A stretch of DNA of 64,000 nucleotides from Schistocerca nitens (lineage: Eukaryota; Arthropoda; Insecta; Orthoptera; Acrididae), in assembly GCF_023898315.1 (NCBI RefSeq), contig NC_064616.1:708689389-708753388 (forward strand), in the 5' to 3' direction. Positions 35,441 to 46,694 of the stretch are shown here, piece by piece. Position 1 is the first letter of the stretch, and each line of letters starts with the position of its first letter. The notes beneath the pieces are model-generated. The model saw nothing but the letters and a program-made list of their open reading frames with translations. It ran no database searches and was not told the origin of the DNA. A program made the position numbers and the translations under genes.

Positions 35441-35860
35441 TATTTAATCTGAAAGAAAAAATAGTGAAGTGTTGGATCAAAAGTTGTTTCTTGCTCAGTG
35501 GATGCAGTCCCATTGTGAATGCTGTTTGGTTCTGAGTGGAGACATCGGATGTTCAGGGACAAGTTAGGCTGCGACTTCATGAACTTGCGCGGTAGGGTTG
35601 AGAACTTAGGGGCCCCCTAAATTAGTCAGGGGAGCACTGCACACCAGAGGCTACTGCCGGGGTAGCTGACGATGTGGAGGGCGCACGCAGGGGTTTTTCA
35701 GATTAGACAACACCCTAGACAGTTCAAAAAATGACTGTTATTCTAGGCCCCAAAGTATTAGTATACGACTCAAAGAAATGCCACTTGCAAATGATACTAT
35801 CATAATTCTAGTGATCATTTGCCAAAGCTTTCGATGGTGTTGAACCACAATCATGCAATA
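35441..35860. other. unassigned, possible LINE debris
   Basis: One short frame near 35822-35845 reads AKAFDGVE, reminiscent of RT motif A. Otherwise unrecognised. Confidence 0.3.
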
Positions 35861-36130
35861 TTTTTTGAGAATTTGAGAAAATAAACCATCATTTGACTGT
35901 GTATTACTGTATTTATCTTCTGTACTATCTAGATTCTGCTTTTATGTCTTTATCAAGTACGATGCTAAATGTTTATAGACCATTAACATGTCATATCTGT
36001 TAAGGCATTCCAAATCAGGTAAGAACTTTTAGCATTGTTCTTTATAATGGCATACAAGCTGAACTCTAGATAGTACAGAAGATAAACACAGTAACACACA
36101 GCGAAATGGCGGTTTATTCTCTCAAAAACC
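35861..36130. repeat. foldback repeat of about 270 bp
   Basis: The sequence at about 35876-35937 (AATAAACC to ATCTAGA) recurs inverted at about 36063-36118. Weaker pairing extends inward to TAAATG/TTTAGC. There is no ORF. The repeat lies between LINE-like sequences. Confidence 0.8.
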
Positions 36131-37270
36131 TGCCAATGTATTCACAATGAAGTGCCAGACTTCGATGCGCTCCTAAACAGCAGTGGAGCTCACATAATAC
36201 TAGGTGCAGAAAGATAGTTAAAACCCGAAATTGACAGCAGTGAGACTTTCGGAGTAAATTTAAGTGTGATTAGGTTCGAAAGGATAGGCTAACATAAAAT
36301 CAACTTCGTGATTCGTTGCAGAAGATAAGAAACTCATATCCAAAAAGATACAAATATGAGCTGCATACGACATTGAATAGACAAGACTTAGTACGAAGGG
36401 TAGGCATAAACCTATAGTAGGATCCTTCTATCGACCACTAGACAAACCCTCCCAGATGTAACTGTAAACTTTAAAGGAAACTTCAGTTCACTCTTACTTA
36501 TGTTTTACAATAATACATGAAACGCGTTTGGCTGCCAGATGGGCGATGTGTGAAGCCTTCAACGACTACCATAGTAAAAACTATTCGAAAGTGCTCTCAC
36601 AAACCACAAAGAAATTCTGGTCATAATTCAAGGCTTTTAGTGGCACTGAAATTAGTGTCCAGACTTTCGTCGATGACACACAAACTTAAACTGAGAGTAT
36701 CACAGAAAAATAAAAATTCCTGAACTCCATTTGCAAATATGCCTTTACAAGCAATGATACAGGAGTACTACCCCAGGTTATTTCACTTACAACTGCAGAG
36801 ATAAGCAATTTAAATACTGTCACCAGTGTTGAGAAACAATGAAATCGATGAAGTTGAAGAAGGCTCCAAGGCCTGATGGAATCCGCATCAGATTCTATAC
36901 CGAATTTGTGACTGAGTTTGTCTCTCTCTGAACCATAATTAGTTGAAAGAACGCTCTGGTGATAAAAAAGAAGGATAGCAGAGGTGATCCACAAAACTGT
37001 CGTCGAATATCATTAGCATTCATTTGTTGTGCAGCCTACGAACATATTATAAGCCCAAACGTAATGAGGTATCTCGAAAAGAATGATCTCCCCTATGAGA
37101 AACTAGCATGGATTGCGAAAACATCGGTCTTGTGAACCCAAGATGCTATTTCCTCATATGACGTCGTGAAAATCATAGATCAAGAAAATGGGATAGGTGC
37201 AACATTCCTCGATATCTGAGAACTACTTGACGCATCAGCAGACCAACGCTTACTAAAGAGTTATACAATA

Positions 37271-38427
37271 CACTATGTGATCAAAAGCGTACAGGCCGAC
37301 CTCGTCTGTTGACTGACATAGACCGCTGACAGTTGAAGAGGGTCGTAATGTGTAATAAGCAGAAGTCTATGCAGAGCATTACACAGGAATTCCAAACTAC
37401 ATCAGCACCCACTGCAAGTACTATGACAGTTAAGCGGGAGGTGACAAAACTTGCATTTCATGGTCGAGCAGCTGCTCATAAGCCACACATCACGCCGGTA
37501 AATGCCAAACGACGCCTCGCTTGGTGTAAGGAGCATAAACATTGAACGATTGAACAGGGGAAAAACATTGTGTGGAGGGACGAATGCCGGCCGTTGTGAC
37601 CGAGCGGTTCTAGGCGCTTCAGTCCGGAAATGCGCTGCTACTACGTTCGCAGGTTCGAATCCTGTCTCGGGCATGGATATGTCTGCTGTCCTTATGTTGG
37701 TTAGCTTTAAGTAGTTCTAAGCCTAGGGAACTGATGACCTCAGATGTTAAGTCCCATAGTGCTCAGAGCCATTTGAGGGACGAATCACGGTACACAATGT
37801 GGCGATCTGATGTCAGTGTGTGGGTATGGCGAATGCCCAGTGAACGTCATCTGCCAGCGTGTGTAGTGCCAACAGTAAAATTCGAAGGCGGTGGTGTTAC
37901 TGTGTGGTCGTGTTTTTCATGGATGGGGCTTGCACCCCTTGTTGTTTTGCGTGGCACTATCGCAGCAGAAGCCTACATTGATGTTTTAAGTACTTGCTTC
38001 CCACTGTTGAAGAGCATTTCGCGGACGGCGATTGCATCTTTCAAGACGATTGTACACCAGCTCATAATGCACAGCCTGTGGCGGAGTGGTTACAGGGCGA
38101 TAACATCCCTGTAATGGACTGGCCTGCACAAAGTCCTGACCTGAATCCTATAGAACACCTTTGAGACGTTTTGGAACGCCGACTTCGTGCCAGGCCTCAC
38201 CGGCCGACATCGATACCTCTCCTCAGTGCCGCACTCCGTGAAGAATGGGCTGCCATTCCCCAAGAAGTCTTCGAGCACCTGGTTGAACGTAAGCCTGCGA
38301 GAATGGAAGCTGCCGTCAGGGCTAAGGGTGGGCCAACACCATACTGAATTCCAGCATACCGATGGAGGGCCCCACGAACTTGAAAGTCATTTTAGCCAGG
38401 TATCCGGATACTTTTGATCACACAGTG
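37271..38427 (+). mobile_element. Tc1-like (DD34E) transposon with terminal repeats, carrying a SINE
   Basis: Flanked by TA (37269-37270 and 38428-38429). Ends CACTATGTGATCAAAAG and, inverted, CACTGTGTGATCAAAAG are matching terminal repeats. Transposase blocks on the plus strand: RRLAWCKEHKH near 37510-37542, DESRYTMW near 37780, GGGVTVWSCFSWMG, DDCTPAHNA near 38039, and SPDLNPIEHL near 38134-38163. The second Asp and the Glu are 34 residues apart. Lesions: a SINE in the first catalytic Asp region, a stop after HKH, a frameshift near 38030, and TGA in place of Trp after IEHL. Confidence 0.92.
37586..37774 (+). mobile_element. tRNA-derived SINE, family A, in the transposase catalytic motif
   Basis: The target-site duplication GAGGGACGAAT (37575-37585 and 37775-37785) contains the GAC codon of the first catalytic Asp of the host Tc1. 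Head and tail are complete. Confidence 0.95.
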
Positions 38428-39230
38428 TATGTTAAAACGCAATTTGTAGCTTGTTTAAGTATTTCTTGGTAGGGAGGCTGTAGCGTACCATCCTGCTGGA
38501 GAGGAATTGACAGATGTAGAAGTACTTCAGGCGCGCTCCACAGATGTCTGTTTAATGATAAGGCAGACAGTATTAACAGAAACCTCAGACTTTTTACATA
38601 TTATGCAGTTATCTGTAATTAAGTACTATCTGAAAACATCTACATAAATATTCAGGCAGATCTGCAAAAAAATTCGAAGTTGTGCGAGGATTGGCAACTT
38701 CTTTTAAATGGTCGGAAATTTAAAATTGTTCGCTTCGCAAAATGTATGATATAGTATCGTATGACTACAACATCAACGAATCATAACTCATACAAATAAC
38801 TGGGTAATAATTTGTGGGGATATGAAATGGACTAGTAACTACGTCTCAGTTGTTGGTAAAGCATGTGTCAGGCTTCAGTTTATTGTAGAATTCTGTGAAA
38901 ACTGAGTCAGTTTATAAATTAGATTATTTACAAAACTCTCGTGCGATTCATCCTAGAATATTGCTCAAGTATGTGAGATGCACACCCTATAAGACTAACT
39001 GGTGAAAGGTAGCACAGGTTTATTTGGCCCACAAAAGAGTGTAACGGAAATGCTCAAACACCTGAAATCGCCGGCGTTTGTAGATAGACGCAAACTATCC
39101 TTCGAAGGCCTACTTTTGAAGTTTCAAGAGCCAGTATTAAATGAGGAATCCAGGAATATACTCCCTTAGAGGTCGTGAAAACAAGATAAACTAATTATCG
39201 CAAGGAAAGAGGTACTTAAGCAGTAAAAAT

Positions 39231-39617
39231 GTAAATGCCGTATCGAATTGTGGGCTGGGCTATCCCATGGGGTGGCTTTAGCCACCTGCGAGAAAGAGTG
39301 ATCTTCCTCAGCGCACATTGGCCACTCTCCTTGCGACTATGAGGGAGCTGTGTCGTGTGTGTACTTGTAATGGGTGCGTTTATAGCTTAGTGTTATGTTT
39401 GTGTTGCGTGAGAGAAGGGGGAGGGTGAAACCCGCTGCTGGCACACAGCGTACTTCTGTCGAGTAGCACCAAGGAGACCGCCGAGTTCGGCGTCTTCATA
39501 CGACGAATAGTTCTCCACCGATAATGCCAAATGCCATCACTTAGTGAGACGCTGCAGCGATTGCTGCTGGTAAGCCTTTCGAGGTATGAGATCATGGTAC
39601 ACGAAACTCTTCTGTTC
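39231..39617. other. unassigned
   Basis: GC content is slightly higher than around it. Only short overlapping ORFs. No domain. Confidence 0.35.
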
Positions 39618-40968
39618 TACATCTACATCTACATTTATATTCCGCAAGCCACCCAACGGTGTGTGGCGGAAGGCACTTTACGTGCCACTGTCATTACCTC
39701 CCTTTCCTGTTCCAGTCGCGTATGGTTCGCGGGAAGAACGACTGCCGGAAAGCCTCCGTGCACGCTCGAATCTCTCTAATTTTACATTCGTGATCTCCTC
39801 GGGAGGTATAAGTAGGGGGAAGCAATATGTTCGATACCTCATCCAGAAACGCACCCTCTCGAAACCTGGACAGCAAGCTACACCGCGATGCAGAGCGCCT
39901 CTCTTGCAGAGTCTGCCACTTGAGTTTGCTAAACATCTCCGTAACACTATCACGCTTACCAAATAACCCTGTGACGAAACGCGCCGCTCTTCTTTGGATC
40001 TTCTCTATCTCCTCTGTCAACCCGACCTGGTACGGATCCCACACTGATGAGCAACACTCAAGTATAGGTAGAACGAGTGTTTTGTAAGCCACCTTCTTTG
40101 TTGATGGACTCTCCCAATGAATCTCAACCTGATACCCGTCTTACCAACAATTAATTTTATATGATCATTCCACTTCAAATCGTTCCGCATACTCCCAGAT
40201 ATTTTACAGAAGTAACTGCTACCAGTGTTTGTTCCTCTATCATATAACCATACAATAAAGGATCCTTCTTTCTATGTATTCGCAATTCATTACATTTGTC
40301 TATGTTAAGGGTCAGTTGCCACTCCCTGCACCAAGTGCCTATCCGCTGCAGATCTCCCAGCATTTCGCTGCAATTTTCTAATGCTCCAACTTCTCTGTAT
40401 ACTACAGCATCATCCGCGAAAAGTCGCATGGAACTTCCGATACTATCTACTAGGTCATTTATATATATTGTGAAAAGCAATGGTCCCATAACACTCCCCT
40501 GTGGCAGGCTAGAGGTTACTTTAACGTCTGTAGACGTCTCTCCATTGAGAACAAGATGCTGTGTTCTGTTTGCTAAAAACTCTTCAATCCAGCCACACAG
40601 CTGGTCTGATATTCCGTAGGCTCTTACTTTGTTTATCAGGCGACAGTGCGGAACTGTATCGAACGCCTTCCGGAAGTCAAGGAAAATGGCATCTACCTGG
40701 GAGCCTGTATCTAATATTTTCTGGGTCTCATGAACAAATAAAGCGAGTTGGGTCTCACACGATCGCTGTTTCCGGAATCCATGTTGATTCCTACAGAGTA
40801 GATTCTGGGTTTCCAGAAATGACATGATACGCGAGCAAAAAACATGTTCTAAAATTCTGCAAGAGATCGATGTCAGAGATATATGTCTATAGTTTTGCGC
40901 ATCTGCTCGACGACCCTTCTTGAAGACTGGGACTACCTGTGCTCTTTTCCAATCATTTGGAACCTTCC
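39618..40968 (-). mobile_element. CR1-like LINE, 5'-truncated, with long reverse transcriptase ORF
   Basis: Minus strand from 40968: VPNDWKRAQVVPVFKKGRR, then NYRHISLTSISCRILE, FLDFRKAFDTVPH (motif A), SLPQGSVMGPLLFTIYIND (motif B) and RLFADDAVVYR (motif C, catalytic FADD). The frame is open from 40968 to 40175 and then shifts. The C-terminal part (SSVWDPYQVGLTEEI, LFGKRDSV) runs to 39694. The 3' end is a short GATGTA-type repeat (39618-39635 on plus as CTACATCTACATC). A 16-bp deletion relative to the 63.4-64.0 kb copy lies near 40108. This is the best RT of its family in the window. Confidence 0.9.
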
Positions 40969-41125
40969 GTTCCTGACGTTTCGTCCAGAATTGCGCTGGA
41001 CTTCTTCAGAGGCGTTGCTCCTCTGCTGAGCCTTGCCTACATCAGTCGACAAGAGTCAAAGGAGCAACGTCTCTGAAGATGTCCAGCGCAGTTCTGCCCG
41101 AAAAATTAGGAACAGAAGAGGTTCC
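40966..41125. repeat. foldback repeat with paired hammerhead-like cores
   Basis: The arm at 40966-41024 recurs inverted at about 41062-41120. Each arm carries CTGAAGA then GAAA: minus strand 41009-41003 and 40982-40979, plus strand 41073-41079 and 41100-41103. In the left arm the enclosed hairpin GTCCAG/CTGGAC is perfect (6 bp); in the right arm it has mismatches. Abuts the 5' truncation point of a LINE. Confidence 0.75.
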
Positions 41126-42085
41126 ATGCCGTGAAACGCTTACCAGCAGCAATGTCATCCGGTCGCGAAATCCTTCATTCTATCACGCTGCAGAGAGGTT
41201 TGGAATTTAATCCATACACTGACGCAAAGACTAACTATCACAAACTTTACGCCACCTCTCCTCCTCCCCATGGCGGGCAAATACTGACAGTGATAATTTC
41301 ATCCACCACCAGGATAAGAAGCAGCTTCCTTCCGAATCGAGCGCCAGCGCACAGGCGTGCGTAAGCGACCTAGGCAACGGAGGCGGGTAACATCTAAGCA
41401 GTCTTTCTTTCCGCGCTCAATACGCGAATTGATTGGGAAGGGACCCTAATACTTGGTAGAGCGGACAGTACGCTCGGCCAAGCATTTCACAGTGGTTTTC
41501 TGGTTAAGAATATAAATCTAAACGGAAACAGAAAAACATCTAACAGGAATTGAAGAAAACAGAGTACCAAACTCATTGTTGAAGTAAAAACCGAAACAAG
41601 GAAATTAGGATGATCGGTCGCCCAAAGAACAGAGCAGAATACTTGGGAGAGGGGAGGGGGGGAAATCAGAAATGGTTTAATCCTGAACGTCGATAATGGT
41701 GGTTATGATGACCCTTTAGTCGAAATCAATAAAACACTAATCCGTAGTACCGTAAGGTTAACAAAAATTCGATTTTCAACATTTCGCGTAGTTATTGACA
41801 GAATTTAAAATTTTAAAATGCTGTCACAACCCTCTTATTAAGCGGTGGAATAATTTATTAAAAGTTTAACACCGTAAGGCAATATTGCTGTTAGAAACTG
41901 TGTTTACCTTGAGACAGCATAACTCAAGACGCGCAAATACCAAACGTCATTCACCCTCTATTTGAGAATGAGAGTGCTTAGCGACTTGCAACAAACTCTA
42001 CACATAATTTCAAACCTTCATAAAAATCTCTGTCGTTGATACCCCCCACGGAGTGATGAAAGGAATAAGATTTATTGCTTACTAT
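41126..42085. other. unassigned
   Basis: A 77-codon ORF (41131-41364) without a known domain follows the foldback repeat. A weak resemblance to the palindrome at 32.8 kb (AGTCGAAATC near 41718) is visible. No supported gene. Confidence 0.35.
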
Positions 42086-42097
42086 ATTTTCGCTGTT

Positions 42098-42282
42098 GCC
42101 GGCCGTCGCTCCCGAGCGGTTCTAGGCGCTTCAGTCCGGAACCGCGCTGCTGCTACGGTCGCAGGTCCGAATCTTCCCTCGGGAATGGATGTGTGTGATG
42201 TCCTTAGGTTATTTAGATTTAAGTAGTTGTAAATTTATGGGACTGATGACCTCAGATGTTAAGTCCCATAGTGCTTAGAGCC
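42098..42282 (+). mobile_element. tRNA-derived SINE, family A
   Basis: The target-site duplication ATTTTCGCTGTT is at 42086-42097 and 42283-42294. Head and tail are complete but somewhat diverged. Confidence 0.95.
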
Positions 42283-42294
42283 ATTTTCGCTGTT

Positions 42295-43385
42295 CATGCC
42301 GGCAAACTTCAGGATCAGGCATAACGTTTTAATTTATTACCTCTTTATTAGTAACTCTATTCGCAACACAGTGTTGAGGTAGTTTTCACACATAGCACAA
42401 ATTGTGTTGTTCAACAGATATGACGTCATAAACATTGAGAACGTGAAAAGCTACTTTTTGCTTAAAATGGGAGTTCAGTAAAACGTATATTCAGGCATAA
42501 TATATTAATTTAACAGTTATTTACTGCTATCTCTACTCGTGACACATTTTGCAGACAGTATCTATATATGTTTCTGAGTGTCTCTGCCAAATTATGTCAT
42601 TGTACGATGCATAGTTCAGGAGATACGACGTATAAACATTGAGATGCGCGAAGAACTAGCTTTTGCTTAAAATGGAGCGCAAATCACCAGACTAGATTCA
42701 TCCAGTGCTTCATAATGAGAGCACTTAGTGCCTTCCAACACACATTAAGAATAATTTCAACATTTTCTAAGCTTTTCTCGCTTAAATGCTCAAAGGTTAA
42801 CACATTAACTCGTTCGTAAAGTAATCGGGCGTTTGAGGCTGTTTTATACATTAGAGTTAAATTCTTTAAATGATATGGGGCTTACTGGTATTCTGCTAAA
42901 ATTCAAAGAGATTAAATACCTGTAATTTTACTTCTGTTTTCAATTTTACTTCAGAGCCGCAAATACGAACGTGAAGACGTTCAGGTGCCCGCGAGCAGCT
43001 GTTTAGCAATTTCTCGTATAAAGCGACCACAGATTAACTCAAAGATCTCTTCTAAATTTAATACCTCTCGAAACAGCAGTATCTGAAAAATGGTTCAGCC
43101 ATAGAGACGGCATTCACAGAGACGTTGTAGTAGAAGCCACGCCACGCTATTCGTTTCCGAACGAACGCATCCGTAAAAAGGAAGAGGTACGTTCCGGAGT
43201 GTCCCCCGGCGACGTGTTGAGGGTTAGTACATCTGTGCCGTAACACAGGCCTGATTACGATCGTGCCGATGCGAATTAGGGCCTCTGTGCTGTTGTCTGA
43301 GCGCGCCGACTGTTAATGTCGTTCCGGACACATTGTTATTCCGCGGGGCGCATCAGTAGAAAGGGCCGGGCTCTCACAGAGCCGG
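42295..43385. other. upstream flank of the Tweedle gene
   Basis: AT-rich until about 42940, then increasingly CpG-rich toward the promoter at 43389. No repeat recognised in the last 400 bp, which contrasts with the rest of the window and fits a gene 5' flank. Confidence 0.5.
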
Positions 43386-43388
43386 CGG

Positions 43389-43396
43389 TATATAAG
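43389..43396 (+). promoter_or_regulatory. TATA box of the Tweedle gene
   Basis: TATATAAG in a GC-rich setting. An initiator-like GCAGTAG has its A at 43420, 31 bp downstream, the normal spacing. The ATG follows 30 bp later with the good context CTCACCATGG. Confidence 0.75.
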
Positions 43397-43449
43397 CGCC
43401 TGGCGAAAGGAGGCAGCGCAGTAGCACGTAGCTCGGCTCCGCCCTCACC

Positions 43450-43476
43450 ATGGCCCGCGCGCACCTCCTGGCCCTG
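43450..43476 (+). CDS. Tweedle cuticular protein, exon 1 (start of signal peptide)
   Basis: Nine codons, MARAHLLAL, followed at once by a consensus donor GTAAGC at 43477 (phase 0). A short first coding exon ending within the signal peptide is the usual structure of insect cuticular-protein genes. Joined to the phase-0 exon at 59566 it gives a signal peptide of about 23 residues: basic start (MARAH), hydrophobic core ([13 protein letters not shown]), then RTAPA before GPYS. The link to exon 2 is an inference. It is supported by matching phase, the completed signal peptide, the well-formed promoter, and the lack of another plausible exon in between. It could instead belong to a different gene. 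Confidence 0.65.
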
Positions 43477-43854
43477 GTAAGCACATCTCCACAGCTCTCC
43501 TCTGCCCGCTTGCGGTAGCTTCCTAGAATCATTCAGCTGGCCTCGGAAGCTACGAAGCGGCAGTTTCACTACCTAGCAAAAATAACTAGGCTTTCTTAGA
43601 TAACATTTTAACTTCTAAAACATTAAGAATACTCTTGGGATTTTGTCACTGTATTAATAACAACACTTGCTTTCCATCATTTAAACAGATCTCTGCGTCT
43701 GTATTTGTCAATCAATTTCTTCTAAGTTGTTAAATCGCAGTGTTGCTTGAGCCAGAGAATAGTTTTATGGCAAATGAGAGAACGAGAAGTGATATGTACA
43801 GATTTTTGTTTGGTATCTAACAGATTAGAAAGCTATCACTAAAGTAAGCAAGAT

Positions 43855-43962
43855 CAAGTGCCTGTAGGCTGCAGTAGCTATACAGAGATGAGAGGACTTG
43901 GGCAGATAGACCAGCGTGTAGAGTTCCATCAAACCAGTCTAGCGACTGAAAACCACAACAAC
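43855..43962 (+). mobile_element. LINE 3'-end fragment (family of 60.4 kb)
   Basis: Matches the last 100 bp of the LINE at 60362-61802, including CATCAAACCAGTCT and the terminal GACCACAACAACAA-type end. Lies in intron 1. Confidence 0.7.
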
Positions 43963-44065
43963 GATGGGTTGGTTCTCAAACGTCTCCGCAGCGATTCATG
44001 TACTGCACAAGTGTGTAGTACCCAGACAAAATACAACTGACTGGGGATTTGAACGAATAAATAGA

Positions 44066-44266
44066 GCCGCGCGGAGTGGCCGAGCGGTTAGAGGCGCCAT
44101 GTCACTAATTGCGCGGCCCTTCCCGTCGGAGGTTCGAGTCCTTCTTCCGACATGGGTGTGTGTGTTGTTCTTAGCATAGGATAGTTTAAGTAGTGTGTAA
44201 GTCTAGGGACCGATGACCTCTGCAGGTTTGTCTCTTAAGAACTCACACACATTTGAACATTTTTTT
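44066..44266 (+). mobile_element. tRNA-derived SINE, family C, intronic
   Basis: Head GCCGCGCGGAGTGGCCGAGC, B box GGTTCGAGTCC, tail to CACACACATTTGAAC. A duplication GAATAAATAG lies at 44055-44064 and 44267-44276. Confidence 0.92.
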
Positions 44267-44299
44267 GAATAAATAGAAGGGCAGCAGGAGTGGTAAAAT

Positions 44300-44830
44300 G
44301 TATGTTTGACTCATGGGAGAGGGTAAGCGAAATGCCGAAGAATCGTATTTGCCAAACGCTTGAAGATAGACGCCAACTATAACGCAAAAACGTAATTTCC
44401 AACAACCAGTATTAAGTAAGGAGTTTAGGAATATCCTAGAGCCCCCTACGTATCGCTCCCGCAGGGACGGCAGGCCATTGTGGCCGAGCGGTTCTAGGCG
44501 CTACAGTCCGGAACCGCGCGACCGCTACGGTCGCAGGTTCGAATCCTGCCTCGAGCATGGATGTGTGTGATGTCCTTACGTTAGTTAGGTTTAAATAGTC
44601 CTAAGTTCTAGGGGACTGATGACCTCAGATGTTAAGTCCCATGGTGCTCAGAGCCATTTGAACCATTTGAACCGCAGGGACTGTGAAGAATGGTTAGACT
44701 AATAACAGCTCACACAGAGGCATTTCGATATTCTTCCCACACCCAATGCGCCAATGTCATAGGAAGAAACTCTAATACGTGTTACAATGGGATGTACCCT
44801 CTGCCATCGCTTCACAGTGGTTTGCACAGT
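44300..44830 (+). mobile_element. CR1-like LINE C-terminal remnant, split by a SINE
   Basis: One frame resembles FDSWERVSEMPKNR then TLEDRRQ (about 44309-44375), a counterpart of the C-terminal FGKRDSVTEM/LQERRS region in better copies. It continues after the SINE to about 44830. Heavily decayed. Confidence 0.55.
44469..44671 (+). mobile_element. tRNA-derived SINE, family A, intronic
   Basis: The target-site duplication CCGCAGGGAC is at 44459-44468 and 44672-44681, within a LINE remnant. Confidence 0.95.
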
Positions 44831-45144
44831 ATGCATAGTGAAGTTGACGCATATGTTGTGTGAGGTCCTACAACACCATCAAAGATCTACTGACACCAGT
44901 GGATTGAATGTCAAACCTCTCCGTAGTATCTCATGGAGTGAACACCTGTGCCACGGTTAATGGCTAACCATCCGTCGTGTGATGGCGCTAAGCATTCGGA
45001 AAGAGTATGCTACCAGGAACAAACAATTTACACGCCGCAGGCGTTCGGTACAGACATCGAAACTGCACATTTACTCTTCTGGTACATCATCTGCAGGTAT
45101 ATCTACATCTGTGTTTACGATGTACTTGGAGTACCATTAACATT

Positions 45145-45340
45145 GCCGGCCGCGGTGGCCGAGCGATTCTAGGCAGTTCAGTCCGGAACCGCGCGGCTGC
45201 TACGGTCGCAGGTCCGAATCATGCCTCGAGCATGGATGTGTGTGATGTCCTTAGGTTAGTTAGGTTTAAGTAGTTCTAAGTTCTAGGGGACTGATGACCT
45301 CAGATGTTAAGTCCCATAGTGCTCAGAGCCATTTGAACCA
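45145..45340 (+). mobile_element. tRNA-derived SINE, family A, intronic
   Basis: Complete copy with an imperfect duplication (CATTAACATT before; CATTAGCATT after, about 45342-45351). Confidence 0.93.
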
Positions 45341-45351
45341 TCATTAGCATT

Positions 45352-45699
45352 TCCAGCCGTTTTCTGTTCAATTTTAGGAGTGGTGTGGGAGAAAAACGAC
45401 CGCATGAGCTCAAGGTAAACCTGTTCAAGAGCGAAATATGTCATTTACGTAGCCCCCTATGCTCATGGGTCTTACCACTCCAGTCATTTGAATAAGACAA
45501 GTATTCAGAAACAGACGACTCGTTGTTTTGCGTAAAAACCAGTCCGCTCTTTACCTATGTTTTTCTTCCTGTGCCTTTGTCCCACATCTGCGCAGGGTCG
45601 ACATGACTATTAAAGGATTTGGTGTGGTTAATTTTGAGGTGTGGCCACATGCCCCTCCTGTCACCACCCCGTTACCCCCACTGGACGAAAAATGTGTAC
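45352..45699. other. unassigned intronic sequence
   Basis: Short ORFs only. No repeat recognised. Confidence 0.4.
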
Positions 45700-45713
45700 C
45701 CCAAGTGTCTGGA

Positions 45714-45827
45714 TGCCGGGATGGTTCCTCTGAAAGGGCACGGCCGAATTCCTTCCCCATCCTTCCCTAATCCGATGAGACCGATGACCTCGCTGTCTGG
45801 TCTCCTTCCCCGAAACCAACCAACCAA
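45714..45827 (+). mobile_element. SINE family B, truncated
   Basis: Carries only the 3' part of family B, from GGGATGGTTCC to the CCAACCAACCAACC tail. The target duplication CCCAAGTGTCTGGA (45700-45713 and 45828-45841) is perfect over 14 bp, so truncation happened during insertion. Confidence 0.92.
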
Positions 45828-45844
45828 CCCAAGTGTCTGGAAGT

Positions 45845-46690
45845 AGTGTTACTCATGTGAAAGTAAGCGAAAGTCTTCTACGTACTTACATATCCGTGAC
45901 TTGGGCCTTAGTGACAATATGCCTGCTCCACACTCCTCCTCCATCGTGCCGGGATGGTTCCTCTGAAAGGGCACGGCCGACTTCCTTCCCAATCCTTCCC
46001 TACTCCGATGAGACCGATGACCACGCTGTCTGGTCTCCTTCCCAAAAACAACCAACCAACCAATGCTCCATCGTTCCCGATTGCGAGCCTCCTGCCACCA
46101 CTCCCCCGCTCCTAGTCCCATGTGCTCAGTGTCCTTGTCAATATCGTCCTTCCATCTTGTCCACGGTCGTCCTCGGTATCTGCTTCCAGCTACAGCTCCC
46201 AGAAACACGTCATGGGGTACCCCCCTTCATGCATCCTTGCTACATGTCCAGCCCAGGCCAACCATCTTCTTCTTATTCTTTTTATGATGTCAGGCTGTGC
46301 TTAAAGCTCTTTTAATTCTTGGTTTTTCCGAATTCTCCATTCCCCCGTTTGTGAATCTATCACAGGACCATATATTTTCCTGAGGTTATTTCGTTCTAAA
46401 ACAAGTAGTTTCTCTTCGTCTGTTCTCCTAAAGGTGAGGCTTTCACAACCGTACATAAGCAATGGCATAATTATACTTTGGTACAGCCTGATCTTAAAAT
46501 TTCTTGACAGAGATCTTTTCTTCAGCACATCCTGAAGGCTAAAGTACGCTCTGTTGCCTCCAATAATTCTTGCATTTGTTTCAGTTTCACAGTGGTTCTG
46601 ATCACTGCAGAGACTACCAAGGTATTTGAAAGTATTTGACCTTTTGAATCGGAGACTGTCCACCGTGAGCGGGTCCCCATCTGTCGCTGA
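45845..46690 (-). mobile_element. LINE C-terminal remnant with a SINE inside
   Basis: Minus strand 46663-46301: NTFKYLGSLCSD, then IRLYQSIIMPLLMYGCESL, LVLERNNLRKIYGPV and GEWRIRKNQEL, the block following the RT of many non-LTR elements. From 46208 comes RYRGRPWTRWKDDID, then GEWWQEARNRERW, the C-terminal segment. A family B SINE interrupts it at 45948-46065. About 120 codons stay open. Confidence 0.8.
45948..46065 (+). mobile_element. SINE family B, truncated
   Basis: Starts within a few bases of the same truncation point as the copy at 45714. Target duplication CTCCATCGT is at 45939-45947 and 46066-46074, in a LINE remnant. Confidence 0.9.
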
Positions 46691-46694
46691 CTAG

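Larger units (their letters stand above)
36131..39230 (+). mobile_element. CR1-like LINE split by a Tc1 insertion
   Basis: An old copy. The segment near 36390-36440 (SFYRPLDKPS in one frame) looks like the endonuclease domain. KKAPRPDGIRIRFY near 36860, NCRRISLAFICC near 37000-37025 and VMRYLEKNDL follow, typical of the fingers of CR1/Jockey reverse transcriptase. The Tc1 at 37271-38427 interrupts it, and RT and C-terminal debris continues from 38430 (CEDWQLLLNG near 38676). No frame is intact. Confidence 0.7.

Noticed and set aside
43336-43569. 77-codon minus-strand ORF over the promoter and exon 1
   Set aside because: An open frame due to local G+C richness. The plus-strand TATA, ATG and donor explain the region better.
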